From assembly GCF_009193325.2 (NCBI RefSeq), contig NZ_CP059856.1:1922001-1986000 (forward strand): a stretch of 64,000 bases of DNA. Direction: 5' to 3'. How positions within the stretch are numbered: position 1 is the first letter of the stretch; each line of letters opens with the position of its first letter. Below are positions 35,116 through 44,259 of this stretch, in pieces. The stretch comes from Bacteroides zhangwenhongii. GTDB taxonomy: Bacteria; Bacteroidota; Bacteroidia; Bacteroidales; Bacteroidaceae. The position numbers and the translations under genes are program-made. The notes under the pieces are model-generated. The model saw only the letters and a program-made list of their open reading frames with translations. It ran no database searches and was not told the DNA's origin.

Positions 35116-38100
35116 ATGAAGAAACAAGAACTTTTTAACAACGTAACAGAAGGATTCCTTTACCAACGACAGCCCCAGAAGATGGGCTTGTACGATGCGG
35201 CATACGAGCACGATGCCTGCGGTGTCGGTATGCTGGTTAACATTCATGGAGAAAAGTCACACGACATTGTTGAGTCGGCTTTAAAGGTATTAGAAAACAT
35301 GCGCCATCGCGGTGCCGAGGGTGCGGATAACAAGACCGGTGACGGTGCAGGTATCATGCTTCAAATTCCGCATGAGTTTATTTTATTACAAGGCATTCCT
35401 GTCCCCGAAAAAGGACGGTACGGCACAGGATTATTGTTTTTACCGAAAAACGAAAAAGACCAGGCAGCTATTCTAAGTATTATTATTGAAGAAATTGAAA
35501 AAGAAGGACTCACATTGATGCATTTGCGCAATGTGCCCACCTGCCCCGAAATCCTGGGAGAATCGGCTCTGGCAAACGAACCGGACATCAAACAAGTATT
35601 CATTACCGGATTTACGGAAACGGAAACTGCCGACCGGAAGTTATACCTGATCCGGAAAAGAATCGAAAATAAAGTCAGATTGTCATCTATTCCGGCAAAA
35701 GACGATTTTTATGTCGTATCACTCTCTACCAAAAGCATTATATATAAAGGTATGCTTTCATCATTACAGCTGCGCAACTACTATCCGGACCTGACAAATA
35801 GCTATTTTACCAGCGGACTGGCACTGGTGCACTCTCGTTTCAGTACCAATACATTCCCCACATGGGGATTGGCACAGCCGTTCCGCCTGCTGGCACACAA
35901 CGGTGAAATCAATACTATCCGTGGTAACCGAGGATGGATGGAAGCCCGTGAAAGTGTACTCTCCACTCCCACTTTAGGCGATATAAAAGAAATCCGCCCG
36001 ATTATACAACCGGGCATGAGCGACAGTGCTTCTCTGGACAATGTACTGGAGTTCCTGGTGATGTCAGGATTGAGCCTGCCACATGCCATGGCTATGCTCG
36101 TGCCGGAATCTTTCAACGAGAAGAACCCGATCAGTGAGGATCTGAAATCATTCTACGAATACCACTCCATCCTGATGGAACCGTGGGACGGACCGGCCGC
36201 ACTACTATTCAGCGACGGACGATTTGCCGGAGGTATGCTCGACCGCAATGGCCTGCGCCCTGCCCGTTATCTGATTACTAAAAACGATATGATGGTAGTG
36301 GCTTCGGAAGTCGGTGTTATGGATTTCGAACCGGGAGACATCAAAGAAAAAGGTCGCTTACAGCCCGGCAAAATCTTGCTGGTGGATACGGAAAAAGGCG
36401 AGATCTACTATGACGGCGAACTAAAAAAACAGTTGGCTGAAGCCAAACCTTACCGCACCTGGCTATCTACCAACCGAATCGAACTGGATGAACTGAAAAG
36501 CGGGCGCAAAGTTCCTCATCATGTAGAAAACTACGACCGGATGCTTCGTACTTTCGGCTACTCCAAAGAAGACATCGAGAGGCTGATTATGCCAATGGCA
36601 AGCACCGGAGCAGAACCGATCAATTCAATGGGTAACGATACGCCACTCGCCGTACTTTCAGATAAACCACAGTTGCTTTACAACTATTTCCGCCAGCAAT
36701 TTGCACAGGTAACCAATCCGCCCATCGATCCACTTCGTGAAGAACTGGTGATGTCATTGACGGAATACATTGGAGCAGTCGGTATGAATATTCTGACGCC
36801 CAGTGAAAGTCATTGCAAAATGGTACGCCTGAATCATCCGATTTTAAGCAATACCCAACTGGATATTCTTTGTAATATCCGGTATAAAGGCTTCAAAACA
36901 GTCAAACTACCCATGTTGTTTGAGGTTGCAAAAGGGAAAGTCGGATTGCAGGAAGCCCTGACTCATCTTTGTAAAATGGCGGAAGAATCCGTGACGGAAG
37001 GTGTAAACTACATTGTCCTGACGGACCGTGAGGTGGATATTACCCATGCTGCCATTCCATCATTGCTGGCAGTAAGCGCTGTTCATCATCACCTGATTTC
37101 AGTTGGTAAACGGGTGCAAACGGCATTGATCGTAGAAAGTGGTGAAATACGTGAAGTGATGCACGCCGCGTTATTGTTGGGTTTCGGAGCAAGTGCCCTG
37201 AATCCTTACATGGCATTCGCTGTCCTCGACCGACTGGTAAAAGACAAGGATATTCAGTTGGATTATACCACTGCTGAAAAGAACTATATCAAATCCATCT
37301 GTAAAGGCTTGTTTAAAATCATGAGTAAGATGGGTATCTCTACGATCCGCTCCTATCGTGGTGCTAAGATTTTCGAAGCTGTCGGTCTGAGTGAAGAATT
37401 GAGCAAGGCTTATTTTGGAGGACTCGGTTCACCGATCGGAGGTATCCGCCTGGAAGAAATAGCCAGAGATGCCATTGCTTTCCATAAAGAAGGGCAAGAA
37501 GTTGAAAGTGGAAAGTTGAAAGTTGAAAGTGAGGCTCCGCATGGGCACTCTCAACTCTCAACTTTCAACTCTCAACTTCTCAAGAATAACGGTTTGTATG
37601 CTTTCCGTAAAGATGGAGAAAAGCACGCATGGAATCCGGAAACAATCAGCACTCTGCAATTGGCTACACGACTGGGGAGTTATAAGAAATTTAAAGAGTA
37701 CACCCATCTAGTAGACGAAAAAGAGAAGCCTATTTTCCTTCGTGACTTCCTGGGATTCCGTCGTAATCCTATTTCTATCGATCAGGTGGAACCGGTGGAA
37801 AACATTCTGCATCGTTTCGTCACAGGAGCTATGTCTTTTGGTTCCATCAGCAAAGAAGCCCATGAGGCAATGGCTATTGCTATGAATAAAATCCACGGAC
37901 GCAGTAATACCGGTGAAGGTGGTGAAGATGCCGCGCGTTTCCAACCGTTGCCGGATGGCAGTTCTTTACGAAGTGCGATCAAGCAGGTAGCTTCCGGTCG
38001 TTTCGGTGTAACGGCAGAGTATCTGGTGAATGCGGACGAAATTCAAATTAAGATAGCGCAGGGAGCCAAACCGGGTGAAGGGGGACAACTTCCGGGATTT

Positions 38101-39723
38101 AAGGTAAATGATGTGATTGCGAAAACACGTCATTCCATTCCGGGGATTTCGCTGATTTCTCCCCCGCCCCATCATGATATTTATTCGATTGAGGATTTGG
38201 CTCAACTGATCTTCGATTTGAAAAATGTAAATCCACAGGCCAAAATCAGTGTAAAACTGGTAGCAGAAAGTGGTGTCGGTACGATTGCCGCCGGTGTGGC
38301 AAAAGCAAAGGCGGATTTGATTGTCATCTCTGGCGCCGAAGGGGGAACGGGTGCTTCTCCTGCTTCTTCTATCCGCTATGCGGGTATCTCGCCGGAATTA
38401 GGATTGAGCGAGACACAGCAAACACTGGTTCTGAACGGACTTCGTGGCCAAGTAGTTCTGCAAGCCGACGGACAACTGAAAACTGGACGTGACATCATCT
38501 TAATGGCACTAATGGGTGCCGAAGAATATGGCTTCGCCACCTCGGCATTGATTGTATTAGGGTGTGTAATGATGCGCAAATGCCATCAGAATACTTGTCC
38601 GGTGGGAGTTGCCACACAGAATGAAGAGTTACGTAAACGCTTTCATGGACGCAGTGAATATTTAGTAAACTTTTTCACATTCCTGGCACAGGAAGTCCGC
38701 GAGCATTTGGCTGAAATGGGATTCACCCGGATGGATGACATCATCGGGCGTACAGACTTAATCGAGCGCAAGTCCGATGCCAATGACCCAAATCCGAAAC
38801 ATGCTTTAATCGACTTCACCAAATTGCTGGCACGTGTTGACAACAGTGCGGCTATCCGTCATGTCATCGACCAAGATCATGGAATTTCTGCTGTAAAGGA
38901 TGTAACCATCATCGATGCCGCACAGGAAGCTATCGAACATGAGAAAGAGATTTCTTTAGAATATACGATTGCCAATACAGACCGTGCAATAGGTGCTATG
39001 CTTTCCGGAGTAATCGCCAAGAAATACGGTGCCAAAGGATTGCCGGAACATACGCTGAATGTAAAATTCAAAGGTTCGGCAGGTCAGTCTTTCGGAGCTT
39101 TTCTCGTACCGGGAGTTAATTTTAAACTGGAAGGTGAAGCGAATGATTACCTGGGTAAAGGATTGAGTGGCGGACGTATCTCCGTATTGCCTCCTATCCG
39201 CAGCAACTTCGAAGCCGAAAAAAATACAATCGCCGGTAATACCTTGCTTTATGGCGCAACAAGCGGTGAAGTATATATCAACGGCCGTGTAGGAGAACGT
39301 TTCGCTGTTCGTAACTCCGGCGCAGTTGCCGTCGTAGAAGGCGTGGGTGACCATTGTTGCGAATACATGACCGGAGGTCGTGTGGTAGTCCTCGGACAAA
39401 CCGGACGTAACTTTGCAGCTGGTATGAGTGGCGGTGTAGCTTATGTATGGAACAAGGACGGCAACTTCGATTATTTCTGCAACATGGAAATGGTGGAACT
39501 ATCACTCATCGAAGAAGCCAGCTACCGGAAAGAGTTGCACGAACTAATCCGCCAGCATTACCTCTACACAGGCTCGAAACTGGCACGCATCCTGCTCGAC
39601 AACTGGAATCATTACGTAGATCAATTCATCCAAGTAGTGCCCATCGAATACAAAAAAGTACTGCAGGAAGAACAAATGAGAAAGTTACAACAAAAAATTG
39701 CAGATATGCAAAGAGACTATTAG
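35116..39723 (+). CDS. gltB: Glutamate synthase large subunit
   Basis: A 1535-residue GOGAT large subunit that makes two glutamates from glutamine and 2-oxoglutarate. The class II glutaminase nucleophile is Cys35 (YEHDACGVGML), which implies removal of a 34-residue leader. The FMN/2-oxoglutarate domain shows GEGGEDAARF, KPGEGGQLPG and SGAEGGTGASPAS, and the 3Fe-4S cysteines are in CVMMRKCHQNTCPVG. The C-terminal GXGXG beta-helix domain ends the protein. Residues about 795-822 are an extra peptide (VESGKLKVES...HSQLSTFNSQL) coded by an inserted inverted repeat near the start of the FMN domain. gltD follows after 126 bp. Confidence 0.97.
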   Translation: MKKQELFNNVTEGFLYQRQPQKMGLYDAAYEHDACGVGMLVNIHGEKSHDIVESALKVLENMRHRGAEGADNKTGDGAGIMLQIPHEFILLQGIPVPEKGRYGTGLLFLPKNEKDQAAILSIIIEEIEKEGLTLMHLRNVPTCPEILGESALANEPDIKQVFITGFTETETADRKLYLIRKRIENKVRLSSIPAKDDFYVVSLSTKSIIYKGMLSSLQLRNYYPDLTNSYFTSGLALVHSRFSTNTFPTWGLAQPFRLLAHNGEINTIRGNRGWMEARESVLSTPTLGDIKEIRPIIQPGMSDSASLDNVLEFLVMSGLSLPHAMAMLVPESFNEKNPISEDLKSFYEYHSILMEPWDGPAALLFSDGRFAGGMLDRNGLRPARYLITKNDMMVVASEVGVMDFEPGDIKEKGRLQPGKILLVDTEKGEIYYDGELKKQLAEAKPYRTWLSTNRIELDELKSGRKVPHHVENYDRMLRTFGYSKEDIERLIMPMASTGAEPINSMGNDTPLAVLSDKPQLLYNYFRQQFAQVTNPPIDPLREELVMSLTEYIGAVGMNILTPSESHCKMVRLNHPILSNTQLDILCNIRYKGFKTVKLPMLFEVAKGKVGLQEALTHLCKMAEESVTEGVNYIVLTDREVDITHAAIPSLLAVSAVHHHLISVGKRVQTALIVESGEIREVMHAALLLGFGASALNPYMAFAVLDRLVKDKDIQLDYTTAEKNYIKSICKGLFKIMSKMGISTIRSYRGAKIFEAVGLSEELSKAYFGGLGSPIGGIRLEEIARDAIAFHKEGQEVESGKLKVESEAPHGHSQLSTFNSQLLKNNGLYAFRKDGEKHAWNPETISTLQLATRLGSYKKFKEYTHLVDEKEKPIFLRDFLGFRRNPISIDQVEPVENILHRFVTGAMSFGSISKEAHEAMAIAMNKIHGRSNTGEGGEDAARFQPLPDGSSLRSAIKQVASGRFGVTAEYLVNADEIQIKIAQGAKPGEGGQLPGFKVNDVIAKTRHSIPGISLISPPPHHDIYSIEDLAQLIFDLKNVNPQAKISVKLVAESGVGTIAAGVAKAKADLIVISGAEGGTGASPASSIRYAGISPELGLSETQQTLVLNGLRGQVVLQADGQLKTGRDIILMALMGAEEYGFATSALIVLGCVMMRKCHQNTCPVGVATQNEELRKRFHGRSEYLVNFFTFLAQEVREHLAEMGFTRMDDIIGRTDLIERKSDANDPNPKHALIDFTKLLARVDNSAAIRHVIDQDHGISAVKDVTIIDAAQEAIEHEKEISLEYTIANTDRAIGAMLSGVIAKKYGAKGLPEHTLNVKFKGSAGQSFGAFLVPGVNFKLEGEANDYLGKGLSGGRISVLPPIRSNFEAEKNTIAGNTLLYGATSGEVYINGRVGERFAVRNSGAVAVVEGVGDHCCEYMTGGRVVVLGQTGRNFAAGMSGGVAYVWNKDGNFDYFCNMEMVELSLIEEASYRKELHELIRQHYLYTGSKLARILLDNWNHYVDQFIQVVPIEYKKVLQEEQMRKLQQKIADMQRDY
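37498..37579. repeat. In-frame inverted-repeat element inside gltB
   Basis: 82 bp: a left arm of TTGAAAGT units (37498-37532), a 13-nt loop with CCGCATGG, and a right arm (37547-37579) that is almost identical to those in carB and carA. The carB copy shares the CCGCATGG loop core. Gene frame gives EVESGKLKVES-EAPHG-HSQLSTFNSQL. Confidence 0.78.
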
Positions 39724-39849
39724 ATTTACAATTTGACTATTTACAATTTACTATTTGAATGTATAGTATAGTCTGTAAATAGTCAAATAGCAAATGATAA
39801 GATAGTCTAGAAATAGTAAATAGTAAATCGTCAAATAGTAAATAACAAG
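39724..39849. repeat. Inverted-repeat element between gltB and gltD
   Basis: The whole gap is made of AATAGTAAAT/ATTTACTATT-like units. TTTACAATTTGACTATTTAC at the left faces AATAGTAAATAGTAAAT and CAAATAGTAAAT at the right, with a middle copy GTAAATAGTCAAATAG. The RNA could fold into a long AT-rich hairpin inside the operon. No ORF is present. Confidence 0.65.
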
Positions 39850-41190
39850 ATGGGAGATCCTAAAGCATTTCTAAATATACCTCGACAAGAGGCGGGATAC
39901 CGCCCTGTAAACGAGCGAATCGCTGACTATAGTCAGGTAGAACAGACTTTGAATACAAACAGCCGTAAATTGCAGGCGTCACGCTGTATGGATTGCGGTG
40001 TACCTTTCTGTCATTGGGCATGCCCGATAGGAAATAAACAACCGGAATGGCAGGATGCATTATACAGGGGAAAATGGAAGGAGGCATACGAAGTATTGTC
40101 GTCTACTTGCGATTTTCCTGAATTTACAGGACGTATTTGTCCTGCTCTTTGCGAGAAATCGTGTGTGTTGAAACTTTCCTGCGATCAGCCGGTAACCATT
40201 CGTGAGAATGAGGCGGCAATCGTGGAAGCGGCTTTTCGTGAAGGATATATACAGGTAAAGACTCCGGAAAGAAACGGAAAGAAAGTAGCGGTGATTGGTG
40301 CAGGTCCTGCTGGATTGGTGGTGGCTAATCAGCTGAATTTAAAAGGATATAGCGTTACTTTATTCGATAAGGATGAAGCGCCCGGAGGATTATTACGATT
40401 CGGTATTCCTAATTTCAAACTGGATAAAAATGTAATTGACCGACGGATGAAGATATTGGCTGCAGAAGGAATACAGTTTGAGATGGGAGTAGAAATAGAC
40501 GTTAATCATTTACCGGAAGGATTCGATGCTTACTGCATCTGTACCGGAACCCCCACTGCACGTGACTTGAGTATTCCGGGACGTGAACTGAAAGGGATTC
40601 ATTTCGCACTCGAAATGCTGGCACAACAGAATAGGATTCTGGCAGGACAGACTTTCCCGAAAGACAAGTTGGTAAATGCCAAAGGCAAAAAGGTTCTCGT
40701 GATAGGTGGCGGAGACACTGGTTCCGACTGCATCGGAACCAGTGTGAGACAGGGAGCCGTCAGTGTCACTCAAATCGAAATCATGCCGAAACCTCCTGTC
40801 GGCTACAATCCGGCTACTCCTTGGCCACAATGGCCGGCAGTCTTCAAAACGACTTCCAGCCATGAAGAAGGTTGTACACGCCGCTGGTGCCTGGCTTCCA
40901 ATCAGTTCCTCGGAAAGAATGGAAAAGTGACAGGTGTAGAAGTGGAAGAAGTAGAATGGATTCCGGCAGCAGATGGCGGACGTCCCACAATGAAACCAAC
41001 AGGGAAGAAGGAAGTCATCGAGGCTGATATGGTATTATTGGCGATGGGATTCCTGAAACCGGAACAACCCAAATTTGCAAAGAATGTATTTCTTGCCGGT
41101 GATGCCGAGACTGGTGCCAGCTTAGTAGTACGCGCCATGGCAGGAGGACGAAAGGCTGCTGCGGAAATAGATGCTTATCTAATACAATAA
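39850..41190 (+). CDS. gltD: Glutamate synthase small subunit
   Basis: A 446-residue NAD(P)H-dependent GOGAT beta subunit, which feeds electrons to GltB. The N-terminal cysteine clusters (CMDCGVPFCHWACPIGN and CPALCEKSCV) bind 4Fe-4S centres. The FAD site is VAVIGAGPAGLVVANQL and the pyridine-nucleotide site is VLVIGGGDTGSDCIGT. The C-terminal FAD motif is VFLAGDAETGASLVVRA. The length is normal for GltD. It follows gltB with a repeat-filled gap of 126 bp and is followed by asnB after an array of 22-bp repeats. Confidence 0.96.
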   Translation: MGDPKAFLNIPRQEAGYRPVNERIADYSQVEQTLNTNSRKLQASRCMDCGVPFCHWACPIGNKQPEWQDALYRGKWKEAYEVLSSTCDFPEFTGRICPALCEKSCVLKLSCDQPVTIRENEAAIVEAAFREGYIQVKTPERNGKKVAVIGAGPAGLVVANQLNLKGYSVTLFDKDEAPGGLLRFGIPNFKLDKNVIDRRMKILAAEGIQFEMGVEIDVNHLPEGFDAYCICTGTPTARDLSIPGRELKGIHFALEMLAQQNRILAGQTFPKDKLVNAKGKKVLVIGGGDTGSDCIGTSVRQGAVSVTQIEIMPKPPVGYNPATPWPQWPAVFKTTSSHEEGCTRRWCLASNQFLGKNGKVTGVEVEEVEWIPAADGGRPTMKPTGKKEVIEADMVLLAMGFLKPEQPKFAKNVFLAGDAETGASLVVRAMAGGRKAAAEIDAYLIQ

Positions 41191-41240
41191 GGTTTGCAAC
41201 AGTGTACAACAAGAAGCTCGATTGCTATTATCGGTTCGTT

Positions 41241-41328
41241 CCATATCTGTAGAACTAAAGAATAACAGATATGGAACTAAAGGAAAACAGTTGTGGAACT
41301 AAACGATAACAATTATGGAACGAATTAA
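41241..41328 (+). repeat. 22-bp tandem repeat array between gltD and asnB
   Basis: Four units of exactly 22 bp: 41241-41262, 41263-41284, 41285-41306 and 41307-41328. The shared core is a GGAAC or AGAAC box followed by TAAA or GAAT, with the remaining bases variable. TTCGTTCCATATCTGT at 41235-41250 is the reverse complement of the box region of the array, so hairpins can form. No ORF is present in the 214-bp gap. Confidence 0.72.
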
Positions 41329-41404
41329 GAATAACTAGTCAGCTTCTTAGAAATAGCGAATAAACAATCAACAGATTACATTACCCCCTCTAAAAATTAA
41401 AGTT

Positions 41405-43072
41405 ATGTGTGGAATAGCAGGTATACTCAACATCAAAGTTCAAACGAAAGAGCTAAGAGATAAAGCACTGAAAATGGCCCAGAAGATCCGTCATCGCGGA
41501 CCGGACTGGAGTGGAATCTATGTAGGCGGAAGTGCCATCCTGGCACACGAACGTCTTTCCATTGTCGACCCGCAAAGTGGCGGACAGCCGTTATACTCTC
41601 CCGATCGTAAACAAGTGCTCGCCGTCAACGGTGAGATTTACAATCACCGTGATATTCGCGCTAAATATGCGGGAAAATATAACTTTCAGACCGGAAGTGA
41701 CTGTGAGGTAATTCTTGCCCTTTACAAAGATAAAGGCATCCATTTTTTGGAAGATATCAGCGGTATCTTCGCTTTCGTGCTTTATGATGAGGAAAAGGAT
41801 GAATTTCTAATTGCCCGCGATCCGATAGGGGTTATTCCTTTATATATAGGAAAAGATAAAGAGGGAAAAATCTACTTCGGCAGTGAGTTGAAAGCTCTCG
41901 AAGGATTTTGTGACGAATATGAAGTATTCCTCCCCGGACATTATTTCTATAGTAAAGAGGGAAAAATGAAACGTTGGTATTCGCGCGACTGGACAGAATA
42001 TGAAACCGTCAAAGAGAATGATGCACAAACCGAGGATGTGAAAGTGGCATTGGAAGAGGCTGTACACCGCCAGTTAATGAGTGATGTTCCGTACGGAGTG
42101 CTTCTTTCGGGCGGGTTGGATAGTTCTGTTATCTCCGCTATTGCCAAAAAATATGCGGCAAAACGTATAGAAACAGATGGAGCGAGTGATGCGTGGTGGC
42201 CTCAACTCCACTCCTTCGCTATCGGATTAAAAGGTGCTCCCGATTTGATTAAAGCACGTGAAGTGGCTGAATATATCGGTACTGTCCATCACGAAATAAA
42301 CTATACTGTTCAGGAAGGTCTGGATGCCCTGCGTGATGTCATTTATTTCATCGAGACATACGATGTAACCACGGTACGCGCTTCCACTCCCATGTACCTA
42401 CTGGCACGTGTCATCAAATCGATGGGGATTAAAATGGTGTTGAGCGGTGAAGGTGCCGATGAAGTTTTCGGAGGGTATCTATACTTCCACAAAGCTCCCA
42501 CTCCACAGGCATTCCACGAAGAAACGGTACGTAAACTTTCAAAGTTACACATGTACGATTGTCTTCGTGCCAATAAAAGTCTATCAGCATGGGGCGTAGA
42601 GGGACGCGTTCCTTTCCTTGATAAAGAATTCCTCGACGTAGCCATGAACCTGAATCCGAAAGCTAAAATGTGCCCCGGAAAGGAAATTGAGAAACGGATT
42701 GTTCGCGAAGCCTTTGCCGATATGTTACCGGAAAGTGTGGCGTGGAGACAAAAAGAACAGTTCAGTGACGGCGTGGGATATTCATGGATCGATACTTTAA
42801 GAGAAATCACAGCAGCTGCCGTAAGCGATGAGCAAATGGAACATGCTGCCGAACGCTTCCCCATCCATACTCCGCAAAACAAGGAAGAATACTATTATCG
42901 TAGTATCTTTGAAGAGCATTTCCCCAGTGAAAGTGCAGCACGCAGCGTACCGAGTGTTCCCAGTGTGGCCTGTTCCACAGCAGAAGCACTGGCGTGGGAT
43001 ATTGCCTTCAGGAATCTGAATGAGCCTAGCGGACGTGCGGTGAGAGGAATACACGAAGAGGCCTATACTTAA
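41405..43072 (+). CDS. asnB: Asparagine synthase B (glutamine-hydrolysing)
   Basis: A 555-residue enzyme converting aspartate, glutamine and ATP to asparagine. The class II glutaminase domain begins MCGIAGILN with Cys2 as nucleophile and includes KIRHRGPDWSG. The synthetase domain has the pyrophosphate loop VLLSGGLDSSVISA and GEGADEVFGGYLYF, and the length is that of AsnB of E. coli. It is the fifth glutamine amidotransferase of the window and the last of the rightward gltB-gltD-asnB set. It has its own 214-bp upstream gap and may be separately expressed. Confidence 0.96.
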   Translation: MCGIAGILNIKVQTKELRDKALKMAQKIRHRGPDWSGIYVGGSAILAHERLSIVDPQSGGQPLYSPDRKQVLAVNGEIYNHRDIRAKYAGKYNFQTGSDCEVILALYKDKGIHFLEDISGIFAFVLYDEEKDEFLIARDPIGVIPLYIGKDKEGKIYFGSELKALEGFCDEYEVFLPGHYFYSKEGKMKRWYSRDWTEYETVKENDAQTEDVKVALEEAVHRQLMSDVPYGVLLSGGLDSSVISAIAKKYAAKRIETDGASDAWWPQLHSFAIGLKGAPDLIKAREVAEYIGTVHHEINYTVQEGLDALRDVIYFIETYDVTTVRASTPMYLLARVIKSMGIKMVLSGEGADEVFGGYLYFHKAPTPQAFHEETVRKLSKLHMYDCLRANKSLSAWGVEGRVPFLDKEFLDVAMNLNPKAKMCPGKEIEKRIVREAFADMLPESVAWRQKEQFSDGVGYSWIDTLREITAAAVSDEQMEHAAERFPIHTPQNKEEYYYRSIFEEHFPSESAARSVPSVPSVACSTAEALAWDIAFRNLNEPSGRAVRGIHEEAYT

Positions 43073-43144
43073 CTGATAAAAATAACGGAAAGAGCAGATT
43101 CTGTTATTCTTTTGTAGCATTTCTATTTTAAAATCCCAAGGATT

Positions 43145-43179
43145 AACGCAGATTAGCATATTATTATCTGATTTGCGTT
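43145..43179 (+). terminator. Imperfect hairpin with T tract after asnB
   Basis: AACGCAGATTAG and CTGATTTGCGTT pair with two G-T wobbles around 11 nt, followed by TTCTTTTTT. It probably ends asnB transcription. Confidence 0.6.
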
Positions 43180-43189
43180 TTCTTTTTTA

Positions 43190-43197
43190 TAATTTTG
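43190..43197 (+). promoter_or_regulatory. -7 promoter element of the phosphodiesterase gene
   Basis: TAATTTTG matches TAnnTTTG and lies 46 bp before the ATG at 43244, directly after the asnB terminator. Confidence 0.4.
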
Positions 43198-43243
43198 AGG
43201 CCAAACCCAATTAAATCTATCAAACTTTTAAAAGACCAAACAA

Positions 43244-44011
43244 ATGAATTTAAAAAAAATGATGATGGCTTCTGCCCTTCTAATGGTTGCTTGCTGTATG
43301 CAGGCACAGACAAAAGTGATAGCCCACCGTGGATTCTGGAAAACTCCGGGATCATCACAAAACAGTATTTCATCACTTCTAAAAGCAGACTCCATCGGTT
43401 GTTACGGTTCAGAATTTGACGTATGGATCGCTAAGGATAACAAGTTGGTGGTCAACCATGATCCTGTATACAAGATGAGACCGATGGAGTATTCCAAAGG
43501 TGACGCACTGACCGGACTTAAATTATCCAACGGAGAAAACTTACCCAGCCTGGAACAATATCTGGAAGCTGGGAAAAACTGTAATACCCGACTGATTCTC
43601 GAACTGAAAGCACATAGTAATAAGAAACGTGAAACTAAAGCCGTACAGGGAATCCTTGCCATGGTGAAGAAAATGGGACTGGAAAACCGCATGGAATATA
43701 TCACGTTCTCCCTGCATGCCATGAAAGAGTTTATCCGCCTGGCTCCTGCCGGTACTCCGGTATTTTACCTTAACGGGGAACTGTCTCCCAAAGAATTAAA
43801 GGAACTCGGTGCTGCCGGTCTTGATTATCACATGGGAGTGATTAAGAAACACCCCGAATGGATCAAAGAAGCTCATGAGCTCGGCTTGAAAGTAAATGTG
43901 TGGACTGTGGACGAAGTGGAAGATATGAAATCGCTGATCGAACAGAAAGTAGATTTCATTACCACCAACGAACCAGTCATCTTACAAGAAGAACTGAAAA
44001 AACATCAATAA
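43244..44011 (+). CDS. Glycerophosphodiester phosphodiesterase, secreted
   Basis: A 255-residue GDPD-family protein with a signal peptide (ALLMVACCMQAQ). The catalytic set is visible: VIAHRGFWKT (His-Arg-Gly), SQNSISSLL in place of the usual PENT, GSEFDVW (metal-binding Glu/Asp) and NHDPVY (second His). It would release glycerol-3-phosphate and an alcohol from deacylated phospholipids, with calcium or magnesium, in the periplasm or outside. The length is typical of bacterial GlpQ-like enzymes. It has no obvious partner genes. Confidence 0.9.
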   Translation: MNLKKMMMASALLMVACCMQAQTKVIAHRGFWKTPGSSQNSISSLLKADSIGCYGSEFDVWIAKDNKLVVNHDPVYKMRPMEYSKGDALTGLKLSNGENLPSLEQYLEAGKNCNTRLILELKAHSNKKRETKAVQGILAMVKKMGLENRMEYITFSLHAMKEFIRLAPAGTPVFYLNGELSPKELKELGAAGLDYHMGVIKKHPEWIKEAHELGLKVNVWTVDEVEDMKSLIEQKVDFITTNEPVILQEELKKHQ

Positions 44012-44043
44012 GATAAAATCATTACAAAGTAAACTATTTAATA

Positions 44044-44153
44044 TCCGTCTTTAAAGAAACAGCTCGTTCCTTTAAAAGAAACAGGATGTTTCTCGGTGTC
44101 GAACGGGTGGTTCCTTTTAAAGGAACCACCCGTTTCTTTAAAAGGAAAAATGA
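44044..44153. repeat. 22-bp periodic palindromic array
   Basis: Five 22-bp units: 44044-44065, 44066-44087, 44088-44109, 44110-44131 and 44132-44153. The last four begin GTTCC or GTTTC and are followed by 17 variable bases. Several units are near-palindromes of GTTCCTTT/AAAGGAAC. Bases 44102-44117 and 44119-44134 form a perfect 16-bp inverted repeat around one base. Outer flanks AGCTC and GAGCT also pair. No ORF is present. Confidence 0.75.
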
Positions 44154-44259
44154 GCTTTCATAACAATCTAAATACCAGCATATTAAGAGCACTCATTTTT
44201 TTTTCATTTGAAAAAGAAAAGGTCATTTTCATATATGCCAATAAAAGATTACAAACGAT

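Noticed and set aside
41235..41328. CRISPR-like array
   Set aside because: The units are contiguous at 22 bp without longer spacers and no cas gene is nearby.
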